Origin: Methanosarcina barkeri 3
Lineage (GTDB): Archaea; Halobacteriota; Methanosarcinia; Methanosarcinales; Methanosarcinaceae
Reading direction: 5' to 3'
Assembly (NCBI RefSeq): GCF_000970305.1
Contig: NZ_CP009517.1
Coordinates: 3,534,001-3,598,000, forward strand
DNA length: 64,000 nt
Below the pieces are notes generated by a model. The model had not been told where the DNA came from, did not search any database, and worked only from the letters and a program-made list of their open reading frames with translations. A program made the position numbers and the translations under genes. This document shows, one piece after another, positions 39,100 to 49,246 of this stretch. Position 1 is the stretch's first letter, and every line of letters begins with the position of its first letter.

Positions 39100-40047
39100 T
39101 TAGCCGATCACTTCTCTCATCACATTTTTGACAATAAATTGGTTAAAGGTTAATTTCAGTGGAAATGTAAACGATTATCTTTATGGTTTTGTGCAGTTTG
39201 TGGGGAGTTAGGGTCTTTTAAATGCGTTAAACCTATATAACTGCCCTTCCCCAGCATCCTTAAAACCAAGTGTTATTTCTATCCTGGCAGATGACTTAGA
39301 CCAGACTTTCAGGCTTTTTGATTTGTGTATTATGGTCAGCGTGCGTATGTCTACACTACCACAATACACCTCATAACAAAACCTTCAAAAATAAGTCTTG
39401 AGTCTATAATTTGATCTGCGTTATTACTGATGCGCCTCATAGTGGAATTACCCCAAATGGAAGGTAGTACAAGGCAATTCGTGACGTACTCCTTGTCGCA
39501 AAGAGTATGCTTATGCACATCACAGGAATTATAGTAGTGATAGTTAGGCATGATCAGCAAAGTCAGCTCTAAAACTAACTTATAAATGTTCATGAGTCCT
39601 GAACCTATCATTTAATCCGGCTCGCAATTTTCTGATAATAAATTATGAAGTAAACTGAAATTTTGATTGTTAGCCTGAATTTGACAAAAGCGTAATCAGT
39701 TGCTTTTATATAAGCCTTTTTACCTTTGTCTGAGCGAGAGTTTCTGAATTGGTTTTCTAATAATTTTTCTTTCTCCTGATGGTATACTTCCAATCTGAGA
39801 TCCAAACAAAACACAAATATATAGCATATCGTTTGGACAATATAAAGAAATGGAACTGAGGCGATAGAAATTTGCGGAAAGATAAACCCAGATAGTTTGT
39901 ATTTAACGGGTCCGTTCTACGTTTTTTCAGTTAAGTTCCGATATACGTTTTTTCAGTTAAGTTCCTATATATATAAAGATATCGACAATCTTTTGATAAA
40001 AAAAAGCAACTCTATTTGTAAATTGCATTTTTTAAATATTTATATAC
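39100..40047. other. gap with a 26-bp duplication, no convincing gene
   Basis: ACGTTTTTTCAGTTAAGTTC occurs twice, 26 bases apart (39917 and 39943), just downstream of the nifH pseudogene. Two overlapping leftward frames (39351-39611 and 39608-39814) lack ribosome sites and protein-like composition. The pyrophosphatase promoter must lie near 39110-39250. Confidence 0.45.
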
Positions 40048-40455
40048 CTATTCAGCAAGGTAATAAGTTTCCGGGTTCCTATACAAAACCGTGAAAACAA
40101 ATTTTTCTGCCAGGTCGTTTGATTGATCGTTTTCGAATAGCCCGGTTGAAGCAGTAATTCCTCGGCCTGCATACCCTGCACCTGTTTCAGGCCCTTCGGA
40201 TTCCACACACTTTATGCCATCAAAGCCCGGATGCAAGACAGTCTCAAGGTGAATTCCTTCACTTCCTTCATTTCTTAATGTATCAGGTACAGTCTTAAGG
40301 TTCAGATCACCAAGTACCATTCTGGTAGAATCTGCTTGCGGGTCGCGTCCTACAAGCAAAATTTTATTATTCACGGTAGAAAGGACTGCAGTAAGATTTT
40401 GCGTGGTAGTAGATCTTCTAATTTTATCTTTTCCATAGATTGCTATCTGTTCCAT
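40048..40455 (-). pseudogene. truncated, decayed nifH copy
   Basis: The frame runs MEQIAIYGKDKIRRSTTTQN and follows NifH for about 112 residues with roughly three-quarters identity to the intact NifH at 8332-9153. It then loses homology (after GLFEND). The P-loop GKGGIGKST has become [17 protein letters not shown] has become RDPQADST. The first cluster cysteine in GVGCAGRG has become Tyr (GAGYAGRG). The second cluster cysteine and the C-terminal half are absent. It cannot be an iron protein and is best read as a pseudogene. Its frame is still open and its promoter is well preserved. Confidence 0.9.
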
Positions 40456-40874
40456 TTTTTGACCTTAGTTTTTATTTATCTCTACTTCGAAAATGAGGAA
40501 GTCGGTAACCGTTGTACTAGTTAATAGTATTTATAATTTCGCAGTACTTATAGATCACATTCTTTTTAAAAATTTTTGATTAATTTGACTAAATAAAGCT
40601 GTTGTACTATGTCCTTTTCAAACAATATTGATAAAAAAGAAAAATGTAACTTCTAAAGTTAGTTCCTAAACTCAACCTTGCTTCTTCAAACATGGTATTA
40701 GGAATAATTAAGCAAGTTTAGACTTTGAAATTAAAAAATCGGAAGAGTAAAAAGTTAAGAATTAGGAAAGTTAAAAAGAGAAAATTACAAAAGTTAAAAG
40801 GACAAAATTACTATCCGTATTTTTTCGGTCAAACTACAAAATAGACAGGCAAAAGTTAAACAGGTCAGGAGAGG
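40456..40874. other. gap holding the pseudogene promoter, otherwise empty
   Basis: The right-hand part (40560-40874) is AT-rich with AAGTTAAAA-type tracts and no gene. The left part contains the nif-type promoter annotated separately. Confidence 0.5.
40500..40541 (-). promoter_or_regulatory. nif-type promoter/operator retained before the nifH pseudogene
   Basis: Reading leftwards, ATTATAAATACTATTAACTA is followed by GTACAACGGTTACCGACTTCC. The matching nifH promoter (9191-9231) reads TTATATATACTATTACATA followed by GTACAACGGTTACCGGCTTCC. The 14-base palindrome-like core is identical in both (40504-40517 and 9195-9208). The TATA box and the spacing to the core are also conserved. Confidence 0.8.
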
Positions 40875-41333
40875 TCAGTTAACTCCCCTTACCTGCAGTA
40901 GCTGAAACTCAATCTCATCCGGGACTGTGGCCAGGAATATAAAAGTATTGTACCCGAGTTTCTGAACTTCTTTAATTGCATTTGCCTGAACCTCACTCAA
41001 ATCCCTTGTATCGCTTACGATGCAGAAAGATTTCCGGTTTCCTGTATTTACAAGGAAATTAAAAGCACTTCCATGTGTATTCAAGAACGTAACAAAATTT
41101 TTAAGTTCTTCCCAGGTACTGCACATGTGAATGTACTTAGATCCCATATTTTCCACGTACCAGTCCCTGCTCACGTAAGAGTAGGAAGCATACTGTTCAT
41201 TCAGCTCATCAAAAGCTTTGAGGATTTTGTTAATATCCTTCCTCAAATTTACCCATTTCCAGCTCTGTGTTGTAAAATAACGGGCTGCCACTATTTCAAA
41301 AATTGCCTGTTTATCTTCATCTTCGAGTCTCAT
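40875..41333 (-). CDS. conserved hypothetical protein
   Basis: The 152-residue product is soluble and mixed alpha/beta by eye (MRLEDEDKQAIFEIVAARYF, then NTGNRKSFCIVSDTRDLSEVQ, KEVQKLGYNTFIFLATVPDEIEF). It has two cysteines without a metal motif and no membrane segment. I do not recognise the family. It lies 35 bases downstream of the DHPS-related gene on the same strand, so it may be co-transcribed. Codon use and length suggest a real gene. Confidence 0.7.
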   Translation of the reverse strand: MRLEDEDKQAIFEIVAARYFTTQSWKWVNLRKDINKILKAFDELNEQYASYSYVSRDWYVENMGSKYIHMCSTWEELKNFVTFLNTHGSAFNFLVNTGNRKSFCIVSDTRDLSEVQANAIKEVQKLGYNTFIFLATVPDEIEFQLLQVRGVN

Positions 41334-41368
41334 TCTTTCACTTCTTTGTTTTGTCTGTGTTTTTGCAC

Positions 41369-42850
41369 TCAGAACGCATCGTCCTGAGCATAACTTCGGT
41401 TAAACTGCAAGGAAAGTTCTGCTTTTTCCAGTTCCCTTCCCAAGTATGCGGCATGATCCAGACGAGAGACCAGTCTCAGTTCAAGCAGTGTATCCATAAC
41501 CTCTCTGGAATTTTTTCCCACAACTGAGGTCTTCTCGTGTTCAGCTACAATAAATCCTCCTTTTCCACTTATTCTGTCAGCTACTGTACGGATGCGGATA
41601 GGCCCTGCAGGATCTATATGCCAACCTTTTGAAGACCTGGCTTGAATAGCATTTTTCGGAAGTGGAGACTCCGGTCTCCTGCGTTTTTCTTTAATGCAGA
41701 GGAGATCAAGCCCGAGGTCTTTTGGTGAACTTTCTCTTATACCTGAAAGCATCATCATCTCGGAAGCCCTTTTTAGCTCCGTAATCGAACCCTGCGCCTT
41801 GTCACTGAACTCGGGGGTGAAAAGGATGCTTGCTCCGACCTCTACACCTATTCCACAAAGTACGGCATTAACTCCTATGGTATCCACATCCATAAGCTCA
41901 GTGACATTGCCAACTCCAAAGAACACGGGAATTTCAGGGTACATTCTGTGAAACTCATGAAAACGTACAATGGATTCGGTTATATTGTGACCCACTGGAT
42001 CAAGCACAGGATCGGCTATAATTTTCTCAATTCCAAGCCTGCGGGCAGCTTCAACATTCCTGATAAGACTTTCCAGACTTCTTTCCTCATCAGGGATTAT
42101 AACGACTGCAACTCCTGCCCTGGCAACGATCGGACCTGCAGTCTCAAGATTCGTACTGTTAAGACTCAGGACAAGGTCTGCTCCTGCTTCTATTCCTTCT
42201 CTAATCAGTTCGGAGTCAAGGGTATCTATGCTTACAGGAGTATCCGTGATAGTCTTTGCAAAAGATACGGCTCTTTTAGCCTGTTCCGGAAGGGTATTAA
42301 GGGTAGCCCCAAGATCGATTACATCTGCTCCCCGAGCGATGAAAGCTTCGATTTTTGCCTGGAGTGCAGGAGGGTCCATTTCCAGAGCCCCCACAATTTC
42401 TCCCATAACCTTCATGCGAGCCTTTCCTCCGAGTTTTACACCCCTGAGCGTAAAAGGAGAGGAAGCTTCTTCTTCGTTTTTCTTTATTAACTCAAGAGCT
42501 ATCTCTTTTCGAACGTCAGCAAGGAGTTCACATGCAGGGATTTTGTCGGAAAATTCAATTTTTCCGACAAAGGAGAGCACAAAGCCAAGATCATAAGCGT
42601 GCTTTGGTCCAAGCCGGATTTTACACCCCAACACGTCGGAAGCTTTTGAAAAATCTCCTGCTACAAGCCCTGGAAGCAGAATAAGGTCATACACTTTCGA
42701 AAGCTTGGCTTCCTGAAATGTTTTAATTAGTTTTTTAGGAGTGATGAAGGCAGCAATATCAATATTGGCTACGAGGACATCGGCTTTTTCCCCGATTGCT
42801 TTCCTGACGGTACTTTCCGCAAGCCGCCCTGTTGCAATCAAAATTTTCAT
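41369..42850 (-). CDS. dihydropteroate synthase-related protein
   Basis: The 493-residue product contains a DHPS-like TIM barrel in its middle (MKVMGEIVGALEMDPPALQAKIEAF, GADVIDLGATLNTLP, TPVSIDTLDSELIREGIEAGADLVLSLN, ADPVLDPVGHNI). An N-terminal domain of about 150 residues and a C-terminal extension are specific to the archaeal DHPS-related family (TIGR00284 type). In methanogens these proteins are linked to tetrahydromethanopterin metabolism, but their exact reaction is unsettled. It is not an ordinary folate-type DHPS, because the length and flanking domains differ. Confidence 0.85.
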   Translation of the reverse strand: MKILIATGRLAESTVRKAIGEKADVLVANIDIAAFITPKKLIKTFQEAKLSKVYDLILLPGLVAGDFSKASDVLGCKIRLGPKHAYDLGFVLSFVGKIEFSDKIPACELLADVRKEIALELIKKNEEEASSPFTLRGVKLGGKARMKVMGEIVGALEMDPPALQAKIEAFIARGADVIDLGATLNTLPEQAKRAVSFAKTITDTPVSIDTLDSELIREGIEAGADLVLSLNSTNLETAGPIVARAGVAVVIIPDEERSLESLIRNVEAARRLGIEKIIADPVLDPVGHNITESIVRFHEFHRMYPEIPVFFGVGNVTELMDVDTIGVNAVLCGIGVEVGASILFTPEFSDKAQGSITELKRASEMMMLSGIRESSPKDLGLDLLCIKEKRRRPESPLPKNAIQARSSKGWHIDPAGPIRIRTVADRISGKGGFIVAEHEKTSVVGKNSREVMDTLLELRLVSRLDHAAYLGRELEKAELSLQFNRSYAQDDAF

Positions 42851-42975
42851 GTTTTTTAGATAGAAGCACTAATAAAAAAGAGTATCTGTTTAAAACTCAT
42901 CGGTAAAAAAAGTGTAAAGAGTGAAAAGCCCTAATTTTTTAATTTTAAGAATCAGGACTTTTACCTGGACCTAAT

Positions 42976-44157
42976 TTAATTTATAAAATCAATGATTGAA
43001 TCGTCATGTTTCTTTCTAAGGGATCCTGAAGAATTCCTTAATCTGTCTGCCGTTACTCTTCCGAACCTTCTTTCCTTCATGGAGTCAGCATCGGTTGTTC
43101 TGGATTCCAGAATTCCTGCCTCTGCCTGAGGGCCCAGGATCTGGGCAGACTGCACACCTGTCATTATGGCCATTACCCTGACCTTACCTTCGTAGTCTTC
43201 CCTGATCCTTGCACCCCAGATGACATTTGCACTTGGAGAAAGTTCATAGGTAAGCATTGATGCTATCTCTTCGGCTTCCTTAAGGCTCAGGTCAGGCCCA
43301 CCGGTTACATGGACAAGACTTCCGGTTGCTCCCTTGTAATCAACGTCAAGCAGAGGGTGATTTAGAGCAGTACGCACCACTTCAGTGCTCTTATCCTGAT
43401 TTTTTGACTCACCTACAAGCATAACTGCAACCCCACCACAACTCATGATAGTCCTGATATCGGCGTAGTCAAGGTTTATCAGGGAGGGCACTGTGATGGT
43501 CTCTGTAATTCCCTTTACGGTCTCGGCAATTAGCTGGTCCATTACGGAAAAAGCCTGATCTATAGGAAGATTTGGCACATAATTAAGCAACCTGTTATTA
43601 TCAAGGACAATTACGGTATCGGCTGCCCTGCGCAAATCTTCAAGACCTTCTTCGGCTTTGAAAATCCTGGCTCTTTCAACTCTAAAGGGACTTGAAACCA
43701 TTCCTACAACAATTGCTCCCTGCTCTTTTGCTACTTCGGCAACTACAGGGGCAACTCCTGTACCGGTACCTCCACCTAATCCTGCAGTGATGAAAACCAG
43801 GTCGACATCCTTTAACACTTCTTCAAGTGTGCCCCTTGCAAGTTCTGCAGCTTTCTTTCCTGTCTCGGGGTAACCGCCTGCTCCCAATCCCCGAGTGAGA
43901 GTTTTTCCCACAAGGATCTTCTTGTCAGCTCTTACATTGTCAAGGTGCTGCTTGTCGGTATTAATACAGACCGTTTCTGCACCTTCGATTCCCATGTTAT
44001 ACAGACGGTTTACAGTGTTGTTTCCGGCACCGCCACATCCAACAATCATGATTCGCGGTTGTCCGAAATCTTCAAAATCATTATCAGAGGAAGAATTCTT
44101 CCGATATTCTTTCTCTTTTTCACTGAATTTCATTGCTTCCTGTACAAATGACTGCAC
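42976..44157 (-). CDS. ftsZ: cell-division GTPase FtsZ
   Basis: FtsZ polymerises into the division ring. The 393-residue product has the nucleotide-binding start [18 protein letters not shown], the tubulin signature GGGTGTG (128-134), the T7-loop region [12 protein letters not shown], and the C-terminal domain ANVIWGARI. It ends with the conserved tail DDSIIDFIN, probably the SepF-binding peptide. The start is a GTG with GAGGGG about five bases upstream. It is the ancestral archaeal FtsZ1-type by overall form, which I infer. The upstream leader carries a hairpin near 44193-44222. Confidence 0.97.
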   Translation of the reverse strand: MQSFVQEAMKFSEKEKEYRKNSSSDNDFEDFGQPRIMIVGCGGAGNNTVNRLYNMGIEGAETVCINTDKQHLDNVRADKKILVGKTLTRGLGAGGYPETGKKAAELARGTLEEVLKDVDLVFITAGLGGGTGTGVAPVVAEVAKEQGAIVVGMVSSPFRVERARIFKAEEGLEDLRRAADTVIVLDNNRLLNYVPNLPIDQAFSVMDQLIAETVKGITETITVPSLINLDYADIRTIMSCGGVAVMLVGESKNQDKSTEVVRTALNHPLLDVDYKGATGSLVHVTGGPDLSLKEAEEIASMLTYELSPSANVIWGARIREDYEGKVRVMAIMTGVQSAQILGPQAEAGILESRTTDADSMKERRFGRVTADRLRNSSGSLRKKHDDSIIDFIN

Positions 44158-45227
44158 TTCTATCCCCTCGACTGGATTTGTGTCTGATTCTTACATTTGA
44201 CTCCCCACCCGTTACATCGGGGGTCACATATCTTTCAATACTCGGAGTGGAGTTATGAGATAACTTTCAAAATCTATTAAAGTTTTTCATCCGTTATCTT
44301 TAATAAGTTGGCACTCTGCCGAACTTAAACATTTCGGACTTATTTAAATGGTATTCTTAAATTGTTTATCAAGTTTAAATATGTCACCCATAACTCTCAT
44401 ATACTCACTCTTTTACTACCTTTAGCATTAAATTCTCAAAGATGAAGGGTGAGGGACTGCCAAAATGTTTATATATATCAACGTAACTTAGTATAGAAAG
44501 TTTTATTGTCCCAAGGCAAAACTCTCCTGATTACCTAAGTCAGGGCAATTTTCATATCTTCTTATTCTTTTATGCCATGCTTGACTTCGGGAACTAACAC
44601 TACAATCTTGCCATTGGTTTTTGATAAAACATTCTACCAGATTCTTGTAATTAAATTAGACTGTTTATATTATTACTTTTAACTAGAGTTACCCTCTTAA
44701 AAACTGTTTCGGTATTGTTCCAGAATTTGGAAGCTCTTGCTTGATTCTTCAAGTAATGCTTTTTAAATTAATATAAATATTTCTATATTTATAGTCACCA
44801 GGTTTTCTCTTAAACTTTATTTATATAGAAAACTTCGAATAAATTTGTTTAGTATATAGTTTAGGAAGTACATTTGGAAAGGAACATCAAAAACTAATAG
44901 TGTTATAAAACCAGAAAAAGTATCAAATCGACAAGAAGTGCGTCAAAAGATAAAATATATAAATTAAAGAAAAAAAATATGTTAACTTATAGAAAAATTT
45001 CGTGAATAATAAAAGTACTTTAATGTCATGGTAAGCGATTTTAAATCAAGAAAATCAAGATAGATTGAAGAAAGAACGTCAAACAAACAAATAAATTTGA
45101 AATCGCAGGAAGTACTTTAAAAATATAACTCTATTGAATTATAATTTTAGTAAACTATAATTCAATTAAACTATAACTCTATTCCGAATTTCAGGGAAAA
45201 TTTTAAGGCTTCAAAACCATTTTGACC
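44158..45227. other. upstream region of ftsZ with a hairpin leader
   Basis: TGACTCCCC (about 44198-44206) can pair with GGGGGTCA (about 44218-44225). This gives a hairpin in the ftsZ leader some 40 bases before its GTG. The rest of the gap is strongly AT-rich. A short open leftward frame at 44503-44655 (NLVECFIKNQWQDCSVSS) lacks a start and looks like a fragment. No gene is supported. Confidence 0.45.
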
Positions 45228-45520
45228 TTAATCCCCAGGAATCTCAGTTAACCTAACCCAGGGATCTAAGTAACCTAACTAGAAATCTCAGTTAACCTAA
45301 CCAGGAATCTCAATTAACCTAACCAGGAATCTCAATTAACCTAACCAGGAATCTCAATTAACCTAACCAGGAATCTCAATTAACCTAACCAGGAATCTCA
45401 ATTAACCTAACCAGGAATCTCAGTTAACCTAATCAGGAATCTCAGTAACCTAACCAGGAATCTCAGTTAACCTAACCAGGAATCTCAGTTAACCTAACCA
45501 GGAATCTCAGTTAACTTGAG
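45228..45520. repeat. 22-bp tandem repeat array (about 13 copies)
   Basis: The unit is AACCAGGAATCTCAATTAACCT, repeated with a 22-base period (45303, 45325, 45347, 45369, 45391, 45413, 45435). One copy is shortened to 20 bases near 45440. Flanking copies carry GTT instead of ATT or are degenerate. Units are directly abutting, so this is a minisatellite and not a CRISPR. It lies upstream of the HAD gene. Confidence 0.95.
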
Positions 45521-45621
45521 CCAGAAGTTCTGGTTATCTTAACTACTAAGAATAATGGCTACTTACTTCCCAGGAATCTTAATTTTCCAATCACCAAGCT
45601 TGTAATTCTGGAGTCAAAACC

Positions 45622-46284
45622 GTGTTAAAGGCATTAATTTTCGATATGGATGGCGTTCTCGTGGACTCTATGCCCTTCCATGCAGCGGCCTGGAAAAAAG
45701 CTTTCCTTGATATGGGTATGGAAATCCAGGACAAGGATGTTTATGCAATTGAAGGCTCAAATCCCAAAAACGGACTTCCTTTGCTTATTCAAAAAGCCAG
45801 AAAAGAACCAGAAGCATATGATTTCGAAACTATTACCTCAATCTACAGGAAAGAATTCAAACGGATCTTTGAGCTGAAAGCTTTCGATGGAATGAAAGAG
45901 TGCCTGGAAGTCCTTAAAACACGTTTTCTGCTCTCAGTAGTATCTGGCTCTGACCATCTCATTGTTCACGATATCATTGACCAGCTTTTCCCTGGTATAT
46001 TTGATATTGTGGTTACGGGAGACGACATTAAGAACCCAAAGCCTCATCCCGACCCTTTTATTAAAGCTGTTGAACTCCTGAATGTGCAGCCGAAAGAATG
46101 CATTGTAATAGAAAATGCCATTCTTGGTGTAGAAGCTGCAAAAAAAGCCGAAATTTACTGCATAGGTGTTCCCACATATCTGGAGCCTTCACAGCTTGAC
46201 AGAGCAGATCTTGTGGTAGGAGATCACAGACAGTTAATACAACATCTTCTAAGTATTGAACCGGATCACGGGTCCAAGGCGTGA
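45622..46284 (+). CDS. HAD-superfamily phosphatase (beta-phosphoglucomutase-like)
   Basis: The 220-residue product has HAD motif I FDMDGVLVDS (nucleophile Asp and acid/base Asp). The helical cap domain follows, then motif II VVSGS, motif III lysine in KNPKPHPDPF, and motif IV IENAILGVEAAKKA. This is a beta-phosphoglucomutase/phosphoglycolate phosphatase-type HAD of subfamily I. The substrate cannot be told from sequence. The start is GTG. It converges with aCPSF1, 46 bases away, and follows the 22-bp repeat array. Confidence 0.88.
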   Translation: MLKALIFDMDGVLVDSMPFHAAAWKKAFLDMGMEIQDKDVYAIEGSNPKNGLPLLIQKARKEPEAYDFETITSIYRKEFKRIFELKAFDGMKECLEVLKTRFLLSVVSGSDHLIVHDIIDQLFPGIFDIVVTGDDIKNPKPHPDPFIKAVELLNVQPKECIVIENAILGVEAAKKAEIYCIGVPTYLEPSQLDRADLVVGDHRQLIQHLLSIEPDHGSKA

Positions 46285-46316
46285 AAAGGCTTAGTAACCT
46301 CTTCAAAAAAGAACTG

Positions 46317-46332
46317 GACCCCGAATGGGGTC
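46317..46332. terminator. hairpin between convergent HAD and aCPSF1 genes
   Basis: GACCCC-GAAT-GGGGTC is a perfect 6-bp stem with a four-base loop, lying in the 46-base gap and touching the aCPSF1 stop codon. It could help end transcription from both sides. No T-tract follows closely on either strand, so the function is tentative. Confidence 0.45.
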
Positions 46333-48244
46333 ACAGTAACCTTACGGTTTCAAGGTTTGTAAGTGCACGTGTCTCAATCTTCAGTTTCTTGTAAACCGAA
46401 CTTGCCAGGTCAACACAGGCCTTTTCATCCCCATGCTCGGTAAATACCCTTTCCGGACGAGGCTGCATTCTCTTGATGTAGTCCATAAGCTGCCTTCTAT
46501 CGGAGTGGCCTGAGAAACCATCAACTACCTGAACCTCCATGTTTAACTTGAGGATCTCAGTGCTTCCGCCCTTTCCTGCCATAGGGATTTCTTTCCATCC
46601 TTTCTGGATTCTACGTCCGATTGTTCCATCGGCCTGGTATCCTACAAACACCAGAGAGTTGCGCGGGTCTTCGGCAAAGGCTTTGAAATAATCCATAACC
46701 GGCCCTCCGTTCATCATACCCGAAGTAGAGATGATTACACAGGGGTGAGGATTCTGAATTATCTTCTGGCGCATGTCGTGGGAATCAACAGGCTTGAAGC
46801 ATTCGGACAGGAAGGGGTTCTGGCCTTTCTGGAAGATCAGTTTTCTCAGATCGTTGTTCAAGTATTCGGGATGTGTAGCATGAATTGCCGTTGCTTCCCA
46901 GATCATTCCATCCAGATAGACCGGAACTTCAGGAATCAACCCTTTTCTTATAGACTCTTCAAGCACTATCATAACTTCCTGGCTTCGACCTACTGCAAAA
47001 GCCGGGATGATGCAAATTCCTCCCCTTTCTACAGTGTTCTTAACGACCATCTGCAGGTGCCTCTCGGCGTCCTTAAGTGAGGGCTGGAAAGCATTAGAAT
47101 TCCCATAAGTAGCTTCACTTATAACAGTTTCAACTCTTGGGAACTTATTGACAGCAGGATCAAAAAGCCGTGTCTTCTCATATTTGTAGTCTCCCGTAAA
47201 GACGACATTATGGAGCCCGTCTCCAATATGGAAGTGAGAAATAGCCGAGCCCAGAATATGCCCTGCATTATGGAAAGTCAATTTGATATCAGGAGCAATA
47301 TCCGTTACTTCCTCGTAGTCCAGAGGAATTGTGTGCTTGAGAGTTTTTGCTACCATGCCTGACTCGTAGGGAATCTTCTTCCCTTCTTTTGCTGCCACAT
47401 CGATATAGTCAAGCTGGAGCAGCACCATCAAATCTCGTGTAGGGGGCGTGCAGTAAACAGGCCCTTCATACCCGTATTTGAAAAGTAAAGGAACAAGCCC
47501 CTGATGGTCCAGATGGGCGTGAGTAACTATCACGGCATCGATCTGATTTAAGGGAAAAACTTCAGGAACATAAAGGTAAGGAGTCATGTTTTCATCCGAA
47601 CCTACATTGACTCCGCAGTCAATAAGAATTCTGGATTCGGGAGTCGAGAGCAGGAAACAGCTTCGACCTACTTCTTTGCAGCCCCCAAGCGATGTAACCC
47701 TTACCCACTGGTCTTTAGAGGTACACTCCTTGTGAATCTTCCTCCCCACCGATTTAAGGATCTCTTTTCTTTCCTTAAGGTTGGTTCTCATAAATTCCCT
47801 AACATTCTTAACCGTACGGGATTTGATAGGGGGAGTCCTCACAACCTTTGGAATCCAGCCAATCTGCTTTGTGATTTCACGGAGGGTAGCTCCATGCTTT
47901 CCTATCACAAGACCAGGCTTTTCAGCTTCAATAATTACTTCTCCGGAATCGGGGTCAAAATAATAGCTTGAGATTACGGATTCTTTTGGAACAACTTCTT
48001 CAATTATAGAAATAGAGTCTTCAGGAGTTGCAAGCACCCTGGGATCAGGGCGCATGGCAATCCGCGTTCTGAGTTCTTTTGCGAGGTTGCGAATAATGTT
48101 CCCATCGTCTGCAAATTTTCGGGGCTCTTCGGTATATAGCACAAGCTGAGGCCCTTCAAATTCCACATCGGTAATTGTAACTCCCGCGGGTAGGTTTTTC
48201 TCAATTTTATGTTTGAGGTCTAATAGCACATCTTCAATAGGCAT
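46331..48244 (-). CDS. aCPSF1/FttA beta-CASP ribonuclease, transcription termination factor
   Basis: aCPSF1 (FttA) cleaves nascent RNA and terminates transcription in archaea. The product (637 residues from the ATG at 48244) has N-terminal KH domains with GLVIGKHGATLREITK (GKHG at 115-118). A metallo-beta-lactamase core follows, with THAHLDHQG (242-247), the metal ligands NAGHILGSA and FTGDYKYE, and a beta-CASP domain with AFAVGRSQEVM and FSGHSDRRQL. The C-terminal dimerisation tip is present (TRALTNLETVRLL). A TTG one codon upstream is in frame, but AAGGAAG suits the ATG better. The family has very strong conservation. Confidence 0.95.
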   Translation of the reverse strand: MPIEDVLLDLKHKIEKNLPAGVTITDVEFEGPQLVLYTEEPRKFADDGNIIRNLAKELRTRIAMRPDPRVLATPEDSISIIEEVVPKESVISSYYFDPDSGEVIIEAEKPGLVIGKHGATLREITKQIGWIPKVVRTPPIKSRTVKNVREFMRTNLKERKEILKSVGRKIHKECTSKDQWVRVTSLGGCKEVGRSCFLLSTPESRILIDCGVNVGSDENMTPYLYVPEVFPLNQIDAVIVTHAHLDHQGLVPLLFKYGYEGPVYCTPPTRDLMVLLQLDYIDVAAKEGKKIPYESGMVAKTLKHTIPLDYEEVTDIAPDIKLTFHNAGHILGSAISHFHIGDGLHNVVFTGDYKYEKTRLFDPAVNKFPRVETVISEATYGNSNAFQPSLKDAERHLQMVVKNTVERGGICIIPAFAVGRSQEVMIVLEESIRKGLIPEVPVYLDGMIWEATAIHATHPEYLNNDLRKLIFQKGQNPFLSECFKPVDSHDMRQKIIQNPHPCVIISTSGMMNGGPVMDYFKAFAEDPRNSLVFVGYQADGTIGRRIQKGWKEIPMAGKGGSTEILKLNMEVQVVDGFSGHSDRRQLMDYIKRMQPRPERVFTEHGDEKACVDLASSVYKKLKIETRALTNLETVRLL

Positions 48245-48354
48245 CAAGAATCTTCCTTTTTGTCAAAAAATGAAAAAGTATATAGATATTAGAAAAAATA
48301 ATAGATTGAAAAAGATGTTAGTTTAGTGTTAAAATAAAAAACCAACAGTTTAAG

Positions 48355-48990
48355 TTATTTAGATAATGAAGTTCTTATGGATTTTACTTCTTCAGGGTCC
48401 AGTCTTCTGAACGCCTCCTTAGTAATCACCACTACATCAATGTTTTCTCCGGATGCTGAATCCCTTTTAGTCGCATTGTGGATTGCCCGGATAGCAAGGT
48501 CAAGGCCTTCTTTTACAGTCATGTCTTCTCTGTACTGGTCTTCAAGTACTCCGTATGCCATGGGAGAACCGGAACCCGTAGCTGAGATCCTTGTCTCTTC
48601 AATACTTCCTCCAAGAGCATCAAGTGAGTAGATTCCAGGCCCGTTTTTGTCAACTCCTCCTATAAGAAGCTGTACCATCATGGGATAGTAACGGTTGGCA
48701 TTTAAGAAGTTTGACATTAAAGTTGCAATACCTTTTATTGTCATAGACTCATTTCTGCGCATCTTGTAGAGCTGTGATTCTACATTTACGAGCCGCACAA
48801 GCTGCTGGGCATCCCCTACCGAACCGGCAGTGGTCATTGCTACAAGGTCGTCGATCTGATAGACCTTCTTTGCAGTTTTACTTGCGATGAAATTCCCCAT
48901 TGTGGCTCTCTGTTCACTTGCGAGCACGATACCATCGGTACAAACTACTCCTACGGTAGTTGTGCCCTTTAGATATTTGTCATTATCCAT
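48355..48990 (-). CDS. psmB: proteasome beta subunit
   Basis: This is the catalytic subunit of the 20S proteasome. From the ATG at 48990 the precursor has a nine-residue propeptide (MDNDKYLKG) cleaved before the nucleophile Thr in [16 protein letters not shown]-type motif [15 protein letters not shown], Lys in [12 protein letters not shown] and Asp/Ser positions are present. An ATG two codons further upstream (48996) is in frame, but it abuts the GAGGG ribosome site, so the second ATG is chosen. It also matches the short propeptide known for Methanosarcina. The alpha subunit is not in this window. Confidence 0.96.
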   Translation of the reverse strand: MDNDKYLKGTTTVGVVCTDGIVLASEQRATMGNFIASKTAKKVYQIDDLVAMTTAGSVGDAQQLVRLVNVESQLYKMRRNESMTIKGIATLMSNFLNANRYYPMMVQLLIGGVDKNGPGIYSLDALGGSIEETRISATGSGSPMAYGVLEDQYREDMTVKEGLDLAIRAIHNATKRDSASGENIDVVVITKEAFRRLDPEEVKSIRTSLSK

Positions 48991-49246
48991 AAACATACCC
49001 TCATAATAAGTTAAAAATGAGAAAATGTCGCTAAAAAAAATGTTTTAGTGAGGTAAGTATTTTTAACTTAAATAGCAGGATTTAGCACTTCATTATCTCA
49101 TTATTAATATCGCTATATATAAGTTTTCCTTCTCTTTTTTATTGAACGCGTCTAAATTTAAATTCGAAAGAAGATTTGGCAAAATAATTTTATCTCTTTT
49201 CGTTTACAGGAGATTCAAAACTCCTGATATCCCGAAAAATAAAAGT

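Noticed and set aside
39351-39814. Two overlapping leftward frames (68 and 86 codons) between hppA and the nifH relic
   Set aside because: They share an ATGA-type overlap, but neither has a ribosome site, motif or convincing composition. They may be fragments of an old mobile element.
40048-40455. Functional second NifH or a NifH-like assembly ATPase (as in CfbC or BchL)
   Set aside because: The P-loop and cluster cysteine are destroyed and the C-terminal half is missing, so neither ATP hydrolysis nor a 4Fe-4S cluster is possible.
44503-44655. Leftward open stretch NLVECFIKNQWQDCSVSS and on
   Set aside because: It looks somewhat protein-like but has no start codon, is only about 50 codons long and matches no family I know.
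45228-45520. Possible CRISPR array
   Set aside because: Units of 22 bases abut directly with no unique spacers, and no cas genes are near, so it is a minisatellite. The same reasoning applies to 11469-11622, 36271-36405 and 30897-30990.
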